Below, piece after piece: positions 34,469 to 43,513 of a DNA stretch of 64,000 nt (within the stretch, counting starts at the first letter, position 1; the number at the start of each line of letters is the position of its first letter). Source of the stretch: an uncultured Bacilli bacterium. GTDB taxonomy: Bacteria; Bacillota_I; Bacilli_A; RF39; UBA660. The notes below the pieces were generated by a model. It saw nothing but the letters and a program-made list of their open reading frames with translations. It did not search any database and was not told the DNA's origin. A program made the translations under genes and the position numbers. The DNA is taken from assembly GCA_934096405.1 (NCBI GenBank), contig CAKOLW010000003.1, positions 3,445 to 67,444 of the forward strand. The letters run 5' to 3'.

Positions 34469-34514
34469 TATATCACTTGATGGTAATACACATGTTAAAA
34501 AGGGGGAATTAAGA

Positions 34515-34838
34515 ATGTGTACTAATAGTGAAAATCAAATTAAAATAACTTTAGGAAAGAGAATTTATGAAGTATTAAAAAATGAATATCTTCAATGTTT
34601 AAGAACTTATCTTAGAGCTAACAAGAGAGTGGATTTAAGTGAAATTAATCCAATGGTATCTATTCCTACTGATTTTAGAATAGGTAATGTAGTTATGGAT
34701 GGACAAGTTCTTGCAGTAACTAAAAAATATATGAATATTAATGGACTTGATTTTGAATATATTTATGGTGATGATGGTTACGTATATTTTAATATAAGTT
34801 CACTTATAGAAGAAAAAAGTAAAAGTAAAAAGGCCTAA
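34515..34838 (+). CDS. Hypothetical protein, 107 residues
   Basis: A soluble protein starting MCTNSENQIKITLGKRIYEV with a GGGGG site nine bases upstream. Helical first half (YEVLKNEYLQCLRTYL), beta-rich second half (FRIGNVVMDGQVLAVTKKYM), Lys-rich tail. No family recognised. It has a near-consensus promoter and a strong terminator of its own, so it is probably well expressed as a single-gene unit. Confidence 0.55.
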   Translation: MCTNSENQIKITLGKRIYEVLKNEYLQCLRTYLRANKRVDLSEINPMVSIPTDFRIGNVVMDGQVLAVTKKYMNINGLDFEYIYGDDGYVYFNISSLIEEKSKSKKA

Positions 34839-34856
34839 TCTTGTAGGCCTTTTTTG
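34826..34856. terminator. Bidirectional terminator between convergent genes
   Basis: AAAAAGGCCTA-ATCTTG-TAGGCCTTTTTT is a near-perfect stem with T runs for both strands. It overlaps the stop codons of the convergent genes at 34515 (+) and 34835 (-). Confidence 0.9.
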
Positions 34857-36088
34857 TTAAATTCTTTATGAAGAGCATGTGTACTCCATAATAGAGCATA
34901 TTTATTTTGATTTATTATAAAATCAAATTCTCCAATGTATTCAAATACTTTTGGATTCCAACTTAATTTAAAATCATTTAATCCTTTATATGGATTGTTA
35001 CTATCATTTGTACCAGTTATACCATTTAAATCTAAGAAACTATAACCATCATTTTTATACTTATTTATAATCATATAATGTAAATAATGATTTGGAAGTA
35101 ATCTCTTATAACTTTTAATAAATCCACTAGTATATATAGTAGCAACATTTTTATATTTTATAACTATTGCACCTGCAACAACTTCTTTAGCTGTTCCCTT
35201 TAAAATCTTTTCGTTTACGTCTGTCATTTCATTATTTAAATCATTAAGTTTTTTATCACTTAATGTTTTTTCATTATAAACTTGTCTATTTTGAGGATCC
35301 TGTTGGAATAATTTATTTAATTTTTCATTTATGTCAAGTTCAATTAAAATTTCTTCTTGGAGATTTTCTAAATATTCATGATATGCTACATCTACTAAAT
35401 ATAAATCAACCATTCCTTTAGCATCAAAAGTTTTATACAAGTATTTATAAAAGTCTGGGTTAATATCATCTTTTCTTTTAACTAATTCATATAAATCATT
35501 TAAATTATATATATCTCCTTTATATATGTTTAATCCTTTTTGACCAATTCTTTCTAGGTTAGATTGTAATTTTTTATCTAAGTTATTAAAATTAAAAGTT
35601 TTTAAATTTAATATTGGATTATATTTTGGTAATAAACTTTCAAAATATATATTATCTTTTAATTTTTGATATTTGTTTTGTACTAAATCAAATATAATAT
35701 TATTACCAACTTGATTAACTACTTTAGTATTATCTATTATATTTACATTGCTATATATAACTAATGGATTTATTTTAATAAAAGCATAGTTCTTTTTATT
35801 AAAATATTTTCTTAATGAAGTAGAGAAGTCTTCTAGTAATTCAGTGTTGGTATAATCAATTAAAAATCCTCTAGGACTATATCCATATTTAACATTTAAA
35901 GAAATATTTTTTTCTAATATTAAAGAAGCACCTACAAGTTCATTATTTATATAACCACCTATATAAATATCTTTATAACCACATTTACTCATAAATTCTC
36001 CGTAAGTACTTGTTTCATAAAAACTTCCTAATGGATGTTTGGATGAAAAATCATCAAAAGTATTCTTGTCTATTTCTTTAATAGTCAT
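34835..36088 (-). CDS. FemAB-family peptidyltransferase
   Basis: A 417-residue cytosolic protein of the FemA/FemX/MurM type, which adds amino acids from aminoacyl-tRNA to the lipid II stem peptide to build cell-wall cross-bridges. Seen: the GNAT-like first domain (SSKHPLGSFYETSTYGEFMSK, GYSPRGFLIDY), a helical coiled insertion (about 240-290), and the second domain with FLDLNGITG and NPYKGLNDFKLSWNPKVFEYIGEFD, the typical C-terminal signature. GGAGTGAT precedes the ATG. A cross-bridge gene shows that the cell has peptidoglycan, unlike Mollicutes proper. Confidence 0.88.
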   Translation of the reverse strand: MTIKEIDKNTFDDFSSKHPLGSFYETSTYGEFMSKCGYKDIYIGGYINNELVGASLILEKNISLNVKYGYSPRGFLIDYTNTELLEDFSTSLRKYFNKKNYAFIKINPLVIYSNVNIIDNTKVVNQVGNNIIFDLVQNKYQKLKDNIYFESLLPKYNPILNLKTFNFNNLDKKLQSNLERIGQKGLNIYKGDIYNLNDLYELVKRKDDINPDFYKYLYKTFDAKGMVDLYLVDVAYHEYLENLQEEILIELDINEKLNKLFQQDPQNRQVYNEKTLSDKKLNDLNNEMTDVNEKILKGTAKEVVAGAIVIKYKNVATIYTSGFIKSYKRLLPNHYLHYMIINKYKNDGYSFLDLNGITGTNDSNNPYKGLNDFKLSWNPKVFEYIGEFDFIINQNKYALLWSTHALHKEFNKKGLQD

Positions 36089-36187
36089 ACATAATCACTC
36101 CTAGTTATGATTATAACATAATTATTAAATTAATTGTAGTTTTTTCTTTTTTATTATTGTATAATTAAGGTAATAGAAGGTGAATAT

Positions 36188-37429
36188 ATGAGTAAGATAA
36201 AAGATGTAGTAGCTAGAGAAATATTAGATTCTAGAGGTAATCCAACTGTTGAAGTTAAAGTGTTTACTGAAAAGGGAAATGTAGGAGTGTTTAGTGTTCC
36301 TAGTGGGGCTTCTACAGGTAAGAAAGAGGCTTTAGAGTTAAGAGATAATGATGAAAGATATATGGGTAAAGGTGTTTTAAAAGCAGTTAATAACGTAAAT
36401 AATATAATTAAACCTAGAATAATTGGTATGAATGTAGAGAATCAAAAGAGTATTGATGAGTTATTAATTAGTTTAGATGGTACACCTAATAAAAGTTATT
36501 TAGGGGCTAATAGTATATTAGGAGTTAGTGTAGCGTGTATAAAAGCATCTAGTTTAGATAATAATGAAGAATTATATAGATATTTAAATAAAAGAGAAGT
36601 TAGAGTACCTTACTGTATGTTTAATGTATTAAATGGGGGTAAACATGCTCCTAATAATGTAGATATACAAGAATTTATGATTGTACCTAAATTTAGTACA
36701 TTTAAAGAATCTTTAAGAGCTGCTAGTGAAGTATTTCATAATTTAAAGAATTTATTAAGTGAAAAAGAATTAGTTACTTCTGTAGGAGATGAGGGTGGTT
36801 TTGCACCTGATTTAGAAAATAATGAAGAAGCTTTAATGCTAATAGTGAAATCTATTGAAATGGCTGGGTATATACCTGGTAAAAATATATTTATTGCTTT
36901 AGATGTAGCGGCTAGTAGTTTTTATAATGAAAATAGTGATACTTATAAAATTGATAATAAGAATTTAAATAGAGAAGAATTATTGAATTATTATATAGAT
37001 TTAGTTAAGAAATATCCTATTATAAGTATAGAAGATCCTTTTGATGAAAATGATAAATTAGGATTTAAGATGATTACTGATTCATTAGGTAAAAAAATAA
37101 GTATAGTTGGAGATGACTTATTTGTTACTAATAAAGAATTATTAAAAAGTGGAATTGAAGAAGGACTTTGTAATGCTATTATAATTAAACCTAATCAAGT
37201 TGGTACTTTTTATGAAACTTTAGAGACTATAGTACTTGCTAAACAAAATAAATATACTCCTATAGTTAGTCATAGAAGTGGAGAAACAACAGATACTTTT
37301 ATAAGTGATTTAGCAGTTGCTTTAAATATTCCTTTTATGAAGAGTGGTAGTACTTCTAGAGGAGAAAGAATTTGTAAATATAATAGATTATTAGAAATAG
37401 AAGAAGAATTAAATAAAAATATTGAATAA
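36188..37429 (+). CDS. eno: Enolase
   Basis: A 413-residue glycolytic enzyme converting 2-phosphoglycerate to phosphoenolpyruvate. It has SRGNPTVEVKV at the N-terminus, the SGASTG loop, GDEGGFAPD with the catalytic Glu, SIEDPF, GDDLFVTN, and HRSGETTDTFISDLAVAL near the end. The C-terminus is slightly short. Own leader with AAGGTGAA. The other glycolysis genes often beside it (pgk, tpiA, gpmI) are not here. Confidence 0.97.
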   Translation: MSKIKDVVAREILDSRGNPTVEVKVFTEKGNVGVFSVPSGASTGKKEALELRDNDERYMGKGVLKAVNNVNNIIKPRIIGMNVENQKSIDELLISLDGTPNKSYLGANSILGVSVACIKASSLDNNEELYRYLNKREVRVPYCMFNVLNGGKHAPNNVDIQEFMIVPKFSTFKESLRAASEVFHNLKNLLSEKELVTSVGDEGGFAPDLENNEEALMLIVKSIEMAGYIPGKNIFIALDVAASSFYNENSDTYKIDNKNLNREELLNYYIDLVKKYPIISIEDPFDENDKLGFKMITDSLGKKISIVGDDLFVTNKELLKSGIEEGLCNAIIIKPNQVGTFYETLETIVLAKQNKYTPIVSHRSGETTDTFISDLAVALNIPFMKSGSTSRGERICKYNRLLEIEEELNKNIE

Positions 37430-37478
37430 ATATAAAATATTTGATAGAATTTAAGATAGTGATAATAGGAGTGAAACT

Positions 37479-39272
37479 ATGAGTAAAGAAATTAAAAGAA
37501 GTTATAAATTAACTATGTTAGTGGCTGTTTTATGTTTAATAGTAATAGTAGGATCTACTACTTATGCTTATTTTAAAACTAGAATTAGTGGTAGTGGTAC
37601 TAAGATTGATATAAGTGGTAAGACTTTTGATTTAAATATTAATGAGAATAGTATTACACTTAATTCATTAAAGCCTATATATGATACAGATAAGGCTACT
37701 AAAGCTAATATAAAAACATTTACTGTTAGTGGTGGTGGCGTATCTAGTGGGTGCGTAAGTATTTATTTAACTTTAGATAGTATAGGTACTAACTTAGTTA
37801 CTAGATTTTTAAAATATGAATTATTAGATGGTAGTACTTTAGTATCAGCAGGAGATTTTAGTGGAAGAAGTGTTGGTAGTAGTGTATCTTTAGCTAAGAA
37901 TATATCCTTAAGCGATTTAAGTAGTAAATCTTATACATTAAGAATATGGTTAAGTTATGATGCTGATACAGATCAAAGTAGTATTTTAACAGGTACAGAA
38001 GCTGATAGAACATTGCAAGCTCATTTAAAAGCAGTTGGTACAACTGGTGCTTGTAAAGAATTAACTTTAAAAGAAGCAATTTTAAAAGATAATCCAACAG
38101 TCAGTGAAAGAACTAGTTTTACATCAACTAATGTAGCTAATACGACAGGAACAATATATAAAACAAATAAGACAGAAGACTCTAGTGATGTATATTATTA
38201 CTCAGGTAATACAACAAATAACTGGGTTAAATTTGGAAAAGAAACAAGAGGTACTTGTTCATATAATAACAATAAGGTTATATATGTTGATTCAATAGAA
38301 GAATGGGAAGAGAAAGATAATAATTTATTAGAGTCTGAATGTACTGCTGCTAATGTTTGTATTTTTGAGGGAAATTATTATGTTTTTGGAGAAGAAGGCG
38401 TTACTTGTGCCGACTTAGATGGAACATCAGTTAATGAAAAGGCTACATTTACTCCATACCAATTAGATGCTTATTGGAGAATAATAAGAACAAATGAAGA
38501 TGGTAGTGTAAGACTATTGTATTTTGGAACAAGTCCTGATACTACCGAACCTAGTATAGGTGTAAGTTATTTTAATGATAATAATTATGTCGGACAGTCT
38601 GGATATATGTATGATTTATATGTTGCAGGTTATTCAACGGATTATGATGAAATTAGAGCTAATACTACAGATAGTACAATAAAAAAATTTATCGATACAT
38701 GGTATGAAAAAAACTTATTAAGCAATTATGACAAATATATAAGCAAAGCTGCTATATATTGTAATGATAGAAGTATAAAAGATAAAGATAATTTTTCTAT
38801 GCCTACTAGAGATGATGTTGGTGCTTATATAAGGTTGTCCCATAAATCTCCATCTTATAAATGTGGTGCTGATAAAGATAATAATTTAATAGAGTCTACA
38901 CAAGCAGTTGCAGATAAATTTAGTGCAAGTACAACAGGTGGAGGAAATGGACAATTAAAATATCCAATTGCTTTAATGACTGTTGACGAAATATCATTTG
39001 CTAGTATTTCTTCTACTAAATGGTATAATACAAATAGTAATAGTAATTCTGACTTAAATAATATAGGTTGGTGGCTTCTATCACCTTCTTCCTATAATTT
39101 ATCTTCACAAGTATACAATATTGGTTCAACTGGTGCTATGAATGATACTACTAAGCCAAATGAACTTTATACTGTTCGTCCTGTAATTTCCTTAGCCTCT
39201 TGTGTCAAAGTAACAGGAAGTGGGACTACAACTGATCCGTATATCGTGAATGAAAGTGCTAGTACATGCTAA
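37479..39272 (+). CDS. TasA-like surface protein with CLec-like module
   Basis: A 597-residue exported protein whose N-terminal part differs from the other TasA-like members: helix at 11-31 ending STTYAYF, then a beta-rich domain (about 32-190: TFDLNINENSITLNSLKP, SYTLRIWLSYDADTDQSS). LKEAILKDNPTVSERTSF leads into the shared module with a Cys-rich insert (about 260-330: TCSYNNNKVIYVD, ESECTAANVC, GVTCADLDGT), AYWRIIRTNEDGSVRLLYFG, AIYCNDR, YPIALMTVDEISFAS, GWWLLSP, VRPVISLASCVKVTGSGT, final Cys. Its DNA at 38140-38240 nearly equals 31139-31240. Fifty bases after eno, with ATAGGAGTG upstream. Confidence 0.8.
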   Translation: MSKEIKRSYKLTMLVAVLCLIVIVGSTTYAYFKTRISGSGTKIDISGKTFDLNINENSITLNSLKPIYDTDKATKANIKTFTVSGGGVSSGCVSIYLTLDSIGTNLVTRFLKYELLDGSTLVSAGDFSGRSVGSSVSLAKNISLSDLSSKSYTLRIWLSYDADTDQSSILTGTEADRTLQAHLKAVGTTGACKELTLKEAILKDNPTVSERTSFTSTNVANTTGTIYKTNKTEDSSDVYYYSGNTTNNWVKFGKETRGTCSYNNNKVIYVDSIEEWEEKDNNLLESECTAANVCIFEGNYYVFGEEGVTCADLDGTSVNEKATFTPYQLDAYWRIIRTNEDGSVRLLYFGTSPDTTEPSIGVSYFNDNNYVGQSGYMYDLYVAGYSTDYDEIRANTTDSTIKKFIDTWYEKNLLSNYDKYISKAAIYCNDRSIKDKDNFSMPTRDDVGAYIRLSHKSPSYKCGADKDNNLIESTQAVADKFSASTTGGGNGQLKYPIALMTVDEISFASISSTKWYNTNSNSNSDLNNIGWWLLSPSSYNLSSQVYNIGSTGAMNDTTKPNELYTVRPVISLASCVKVTGSGTTTDPYIVNESASTC

Positions 39273-39279
39273 AATATAC

Positions 39280-39308
39280 TAGACAATTAAAATGATTTGT
39301 GGTATTCT
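39280..39308 (+). promoter_or_regulatory. Promoter of the ileS T-box leader
   Basis: TAGACA (39280-39285) and TATTCT (39303-39308), spacer 17; weaker than the aspS one. Confidence 0.5.
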
Positions 39309-39314
39309 TTAATG

Positions 39315-39512
39315 GTAAAACAAATGAAAGAGATGTTATATATAGAAGTTTATAGAGAGTTAGTGGTTGGTGTAAACTAATAATGAATATATATGAGTAT
39401 CACTCTGGATGTGCTTTAAGGATAAGTTAAAGCCGCTTATAAGCGTTAAATGAATTAAGATAAGCTATATTTAGGATGGTATCGTTAGCTGCTCCTATGT
39501 ATGGCTTTTTTG
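39315..39512 (+). promoter_or_regulatory. T-box riboswitch, tRNA-Ile specific
   Basis: A leader before ileS with AGAGAGTTAGTGGTTGGTG in stem I, ATC at 39399-39401 as likely Ile specifier, and the T-box GGATGGTATCG. Its bulge TGGT (39477-39480) matches a tRNA acceptor with discriminator A, as tRNA-Ile has. AGCTATATTTAGGA pairs with TCCTATGTATGGCT (39493-39506) as terminator, followed by TTTTT. Confidence 0.9.
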
Positions 39513-39531
39513 TTTTATGAAAGGAGTTTTT

Positions 39532-42500
39532 ATGTATAAAGAAATTAAAGAAAGTACAAATACTTTAGAAAGTAATTTAGTAAGTAAATGGAAAAATGAA
39601 AATTTACTAGAAAAAACTATAAAAAATAGAGAAGGAAAAGAAAACTTTGTGTTTTATGATGGACCAATATATGCTAATGCTAAACCAGGATTACACCATG
39701 TATTTGCTAAAACGATAAAAGATGCATTTTGTAAATATCAAACAATGCAAGGTAAAAGAGTATTAAGAAAAATAGGACTTGATACACATGGTCTTCCAAT
39801 TGAAGTTAATGTTGAAAAGAAATTAGGTTTTAAAACAAAAGCTGATATTGAAGCATTTGGTATTGAAAACTTTTGTAAAGAATGTAATAGTGAAACAGCA
39901 ACAAATATAGATGAAGTTAATAAAATGACTGATATGATGGGACAACTTATTGATAGTGATAATCCATATATAACATGTACTAATGAATATATTGAAAGTG
40001 AATGGTGGCTTATAAAGAATATCTTTGATAAAGGATTGATTTATCATGGTAATAAAGTTTTACCATATTGCTATAGATGTGGAACTGAATTATCTAAAAA
40101 CGAAGTAAGTTTAGGTTATCAAGATGATACAGTTAATACAGTAATAATACCATTTAAACTACAAAATAAAGATGAATATATGTTAGTATGGACAACTACT
40201 CCTTGGACACTAATTGATAATGTCGCAGCATGTGTTAATCCTAATTTAACTTATATTAAAGTAGAAAGTATGGGATATAAATTTATATTATGTGAAAGTC
40301 TAGCTAATAAAGTATTAGGTGATGATTACAAAGTATTAGAAAAATTCAAAGGAACAGATTTAGTAGGACTTAAGTATGAACAACTTATGCCATTTGCTAA
40401 AGTAGAAGGTAAATCATTTGAAGTAGTCGCAGATAACTATGTAACTGATGCTGATGGTACTGGTATTGTTCATATCGCACCTGCTTATGGTGAAGATGAT
40501 AGTCGTGTATGTAAAGAAAATGGTATTGGTTTTGTACAAAGTGTTGGAAAAGATGGATGTTATACAATCGGACCTTGGATAGGAAGAACAGTAACTGACT
40601 CTGAACTTGAAATAGATATAATAAAATACTTAAAAGAAAATGATAAATTATTTAAAAAGATTAAACTTACACATGAATATCCTCATTGTTGGAGATGTAA
40701 AAGTCCTCTTATATACTATTCTAAACCAGCTTGGTATATAGAAACAACTAAATATAAAGATAAAATACTAGCATCTAACAAAACAGTTAATTGGTATCCT
40801 GAATATGTTGGAGAAAAGAGATTTAATAACTGGCTTGAAAATATGATTGACTGGGGTATATCAAGAAATAGATATTGGGGATGTCCAATGCCTTTATGGG
40901 CTTGTGCTTGTGGTCATATAGAATGTATTGGTAGTAGAGAAGAATTACAAAATAAAATCATAGAAGATACTAATGTATTTGAAATGGAACTTCATAGACC
41001 TTATATTGATTCATTGCATATAAAATGTCCAAAATGTGGTGAAACAATGAACAGAGTAGCTGATGTAATGGATGTATGGTTTGACTCTGGAGCGATGCCA
41101 TATGCTCAAATGCACTATCCTTTTGAAAATAAAGAATTATTTGAAAGTCAATTTCCAGCTGATTTTATCGCAGAAGGTGTAGATCAAACTCGTGGTTGGT
41201 TTAATTCACTTATATGTATATCTACTTTAGTAAGTGGAAAAAGTTCATTTAAAAATGTAGTAGTAAATGATATGATGTTAGATGCTAAAGGTAAGAAGAT
41301 GAGTAAAAGTACAGGAAATATAATAAATCCTGAAGAAATAATAACTACATATGGAGCAGATGCAGTAAGATTCTATATGTTATATGCGAGTCCTGTATGG
41401 ACACCTTTAAAATTTGATATAGAAGGTGTAAAAGAAGTAAATAGTAAATTCTTTAGTACATTAAAAAATACATATAATTTCTTTAGTATGTATGCTAATG
41501 CTGATAAATTAGAAACGAAAGACTTTATTAATAGTACTAGTTATGAATTAATTGATAAATGGATGCTTTCTAAGTTAAATAGACTTGTTAAAGATGTAAC
41601 TAATGCATATAATGATTATGATTTAAATAGAGTAGTAAAACCACTTGTTAATTTTGTAAGTGAAGACTTATCTAATTGGTATATAAGAAGAAATAGAAGA
41701 AGATTCTGGAAAGGTGAACTTGATGAAAGTAAAAAATCAGTATATAAAGTAACTTATGAAGTACTTGTTACATTATCTCAGTTACTAGCACCTATAAGTC
41801 CATTCTTATCAGAAACAATATATACTAATTTAACTGGTAATGAAAGCGTTCATTTGAGTGATTTCCCTAAATGTGATGAATCATTAATTGATGAATCTAT
41901 TGAAACTAAAATGGATTTAGTAAGAGATTTAATTAGTTTAGGTAGAAATGCAAGAGAAGAAGCTAATGTTAAAATAAGACAACCATTAAGTAAAGTATAT
42001 CTTGATAAGAATATTGAAAATATAACCGGAGATTTATCTGACTTAATAAAAGAAGAATTAAACGTTAAAGATGTTGAATATATAACTGATAAAAGTAAAT
42101 ATTTATCATATCAAATAAAACCTAATTTTAAAGAAGTAGGTAAGTTATTTGGTAAAAATATAAGTAAATTTACTGAATTTGTTAGTAATTTAAATGATTC
42201 TGATTTAAATAATTTAGATAATATTAAATTTGTATGTGAAGATAATGAATATACACTAAATAATGATATGCTTGATATTAGAATAGTTCAAAGAGATGGA
42301 TATGACGCTAAAAGTGATGGAAATAATTTTGTTATTTTAGATGTAAATATTACAGAAGAACTTAAAAATGAAGGAATATTAAGAGATATTATTAGACAAT
42401 GTCAATTATTTAGAAAAGAAGCTGGATTTAATGTTGAAGATAGAATCAATATTAAATTTGAAAGTGATAATACTGAGTTACTTAATATGCTAAATAATAA

Positions 42501-42615
42501 TAAAGATATTATATCTAGTGAATTACTAGCTAAGTTTGATGAAGTTGATTCTTATGAATTTAGTAAAGATATAGTTGATGATTATACTTTAAATGTTAAA
42601 ATGAATAGAATATAG
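39532..42615 (+). CDS. ileS: Isoleucyl-tRNA synthetase
   Basis: A 1027-residue class I synthetase. The ATP site reads KPGLHHVFAKTIKD, the GxHHV form of HIGH seen in the Bacteroidetes/eukaryote-like IleRS class, not the HIGH form of Bacillus IleRS; THGLPIEVNVEKKLGF follows. The editing domain lies at about 190-370, WGISRNRYWGCP near 450, KMSKSTGN near 595, and an anticodon domain fills the rest, without the zinc C-terminus of class 1. Eukaryote-like IleRS enzymes are often insensitive to mupirocin. ATG 39532 has GAAAGGAG upstream. Controlled by the Ile T-box. Confidence 0.95.
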   Translation: MYKEIKESTNTLESNLVSKWKNENLLEKTIKNREGKENFVFYDGPIYANAKPGLHHVFAKTIKDAFCKYQTMQGKRVLRKIGLDTHGLPIEVNVEKKLGFKTKADIEAFGIENFCKECNSETATNIDEVNKMTDMMGQLIDSDNPYITCTNEYIESEWWLIKNIFDKGLIYHGNKVLPYCYRCGTELSKNEVSLGYQDDTVNTVIIPFKLQNKDEYMLVWTTTPWTLIDNVAACVNPNLTYIKVESMGYKFILCESLANKVLGDDYKVLEKFKGTDLVGLKYEQLMPFAKVEGKSFEVVADNYVTDADGTGIVHIAPAYGEDDSRVCKENGIGFVQSVGKDGCYTIGPWIGRTVTDSELEIDIIKYLKENDKLFKKIKLTHEYPHCWRCKSPLIYYSKPAWYIETTKYKDKILASNKTVNWYPEYVGEKRFNNWLENMIDWGISRNRYWGCPMPLWACACGHIECIGSREELQNKIIEDTNVFEMELHRPYIDSLHIKCPKCGETMNRVADVMDVWFDSGAMPYAQMHYPFENKELFESQFPADFIAEGVDQTRGWFNSLICISTLVSGKSSFKNVVVNDMMLDAKGKKMSKSTGNIINPEEIITTYGADAVRFYMLYASPVWTPLKFDIEGVKEVNSKFFSTLKNTYNFFSMYANADKLETKDFINSTSYELIDKWMLSKLNRLVKDVTNAYNDYDLNRVVKPLVNFVSEDLSNWYIRRNRRRFWKGELDESKKSVYKVTYEVLVTLSQLLAPISPFLSETIYTNLTGNESVHLSDFPKCDESLIDESIETKMDLVRDLISLGRNAREEANVKIRQPLSKVYLDKNIENITGDLSDLIKEELNVKDVEYITDKSKYLSYQIKPNFKEVGKLFGKNISKFTEFVSNLNDSDLNNLDNIKFVCEDNEYTLNNDMLDIRIVQRDGYDAKSDGNNFVILDVNITEELKNEGILRDIIRQCQLFRKEAGFNVEDRINIKFESDNTELLNMLNNNKDIISSELLAKFDEVDSYEFSKDIVDDYTLNVKMNRI

Positions 42616-42641
42616 ATCAAGAGTAATCTTGTTCTTTTTTA
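42613..42641 (+). terminator. Intrinsic terminator for ileS
   Basis: CAAGA-GTAA-TCTTG stem (with flanking mismatch) followed by TTCTTTTTT. Confidence 0.6.
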
Positions 42642-42693
42642 TGTATATTTTTGCTATCAAAACATAAAATATATATTAGAATTATATGAAATA

Positions 42694-42745
42694 TAATATA
42701 TTACACATATATTAACTTGACATTTTATATAAAATATGTTATCAT
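42694..42745 (+). promoter_or_regulatory. Promoter and possible operator of the RelB/YafQ operon
   Basis: TTGACA (42717-42722) and TATCAT (42740-42745), spacer 17. Just upstream AATATAT and ATATATT form an AT-rich inverted repeat around TACAC, a possible binding site for the antitoxin, which is a ribbon-helix-helix repressor in this family. Confidence 0.6.
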
Positions 42746-42769
42746 TTTAAATATGAAAGAGGTGTTATT

Positions 42770-43057
42770 ATGGAAAGTTTAACAACAGCTATAAGTGTAC
42801 AAGTAGATAGACAAGACAAAGAATTAGCAACTGGTATTTTAAGCAATTTAGGGTTAAATATGAGTACATATGTTAATATGGCTATAAAACAATTAATTAA
42901 TAAAAATGGTGTACCTTTTGAAATAGTAAATCCTAAACCAAGTAAAGAATTATTGGAGGCTTTAAAAGAGGGTGAAGATATACTAAGTGGAAAAGTAAAA
43001 ACGAAAGGCTACCATAACATAAAGGAAATGTTTGAGGATATTTTAAATGAAGATTGA
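42770..43057 (+). CDS. RelB/DinJ-family antitoxin
   Basis: A 95-residue antitoxin. The N-terminal ribbon-helix-helix is clear (LTTAISVQVDRQDKELATGI, LGLNMSTYVNMAIKQLI), with NGVPFEI and a C-terminal toxin-binding tail. It should neutralise the YafQ-like nuclease and repress the operon. AGAGGTG precedes the ATG, and the end overlaps the toxin start by 11 bases, which ensures coupled synthesis. Confidence 0.9.
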   Translation: MESLTTAISVQVDRQDKELATGILSNLGLNMSTYVNMAIKQLINKNGVPFEIVNPKPSKELLEALKEGEDILSGKVKTKGYHNIKEMFEDILNED

Positions 43058-43355
43058 TGTTGGAAATACTTACTATGAAGTTAAAACAACTTCAAGATTT
43101 AATAAAGAATTAAAGAAGTTATATAAGCAACACAAAGATATTAACAAGTTAATTGAAGTTGTGGAGACTTTAGCAAACGGAGAAGAATTATCAGAAAAAT
43201 ACAAAAATCATAAACTAATAAATGATAAAACATTTAAAGAGTGTTATGAGTGTCATATACAACCTGACTGGCTATTAGTTTATAAAGTACAAAATAATGA
43301 ATTAGTATTATTACTTTTTGCAACTGGTAGTCATAGCGATTTATTTAATAAATAG
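43047..43355 (+). CDS. YafQ/RelE-family mRNA interferase toxin
   Basis: A 102-residue RelE-superfamily toxin of the YafQ branch, which cuts mRNA on the ribosome. Family features: TTSRFNKELKKLYKQ near the start, HKLINDKTFKECYECHIQPDW in the middle, LLVYKVQNNELVLLLFATGSH near the end, with the catalytic His in GSHSDLF. All key residues look intact. Second gene of the pair, closed by a terminator. Confidence 0.92.
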   Translation: MKIDVGNTYYEVKTTSRFNKELKKLYKQHKDINKLIEVVETLANGEELSEKYKNHKLINDKTFKECYECHIQPDWLLVYKVQNNELVLLLFATGSHSDLFNK

Positions 43356-43378
43356 GGAAATATAATCCTATTTTTTAT
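43351..43378 (+). terminator. Intrinsic terminator of the RelB/YafQ operon
   Basis: AATAGG-GAAATATAAT-CCTATT stem followed by TTTTATTTT, overlapping the stop codon. Confidence 0.75.
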
Positions 43379-43380
43379 TT

Positions 43381-43419
43381 TCAGCCAAATTGTAAAGTAA
43401 AACTCAGCCAAATTGTAAA
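43381..43419. repeat. Two 16-base direct repeats
   Basis: TCAGCCAAATTGTAAA occurs at 43381-43396 and again at 43404-43419, a 23-base period, directly after the toxin terminator. Closely spaced direct repeats like this resemble the ends of some insertion elements, but no transposase is present. Possibly a relic or a protein-binding site. Confidence 0.6.
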
Positions 43420-43513
43420 ATTGATGTTTACAAATAGAAAAAATATAAATATACTATGTATAAATATTTATTTATTTGTAAATAAATGTTATTATTGATT
43501 AGAAGGTGTATTT

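Noticed and set aside
39532..39760. IleRS with a damaged HIGH motif (GLHH)
   Set aside because: The GxHHV form is normal for the Bacteroidetes/eukaryote-like IleRS class, and the remaining motifs are intact.
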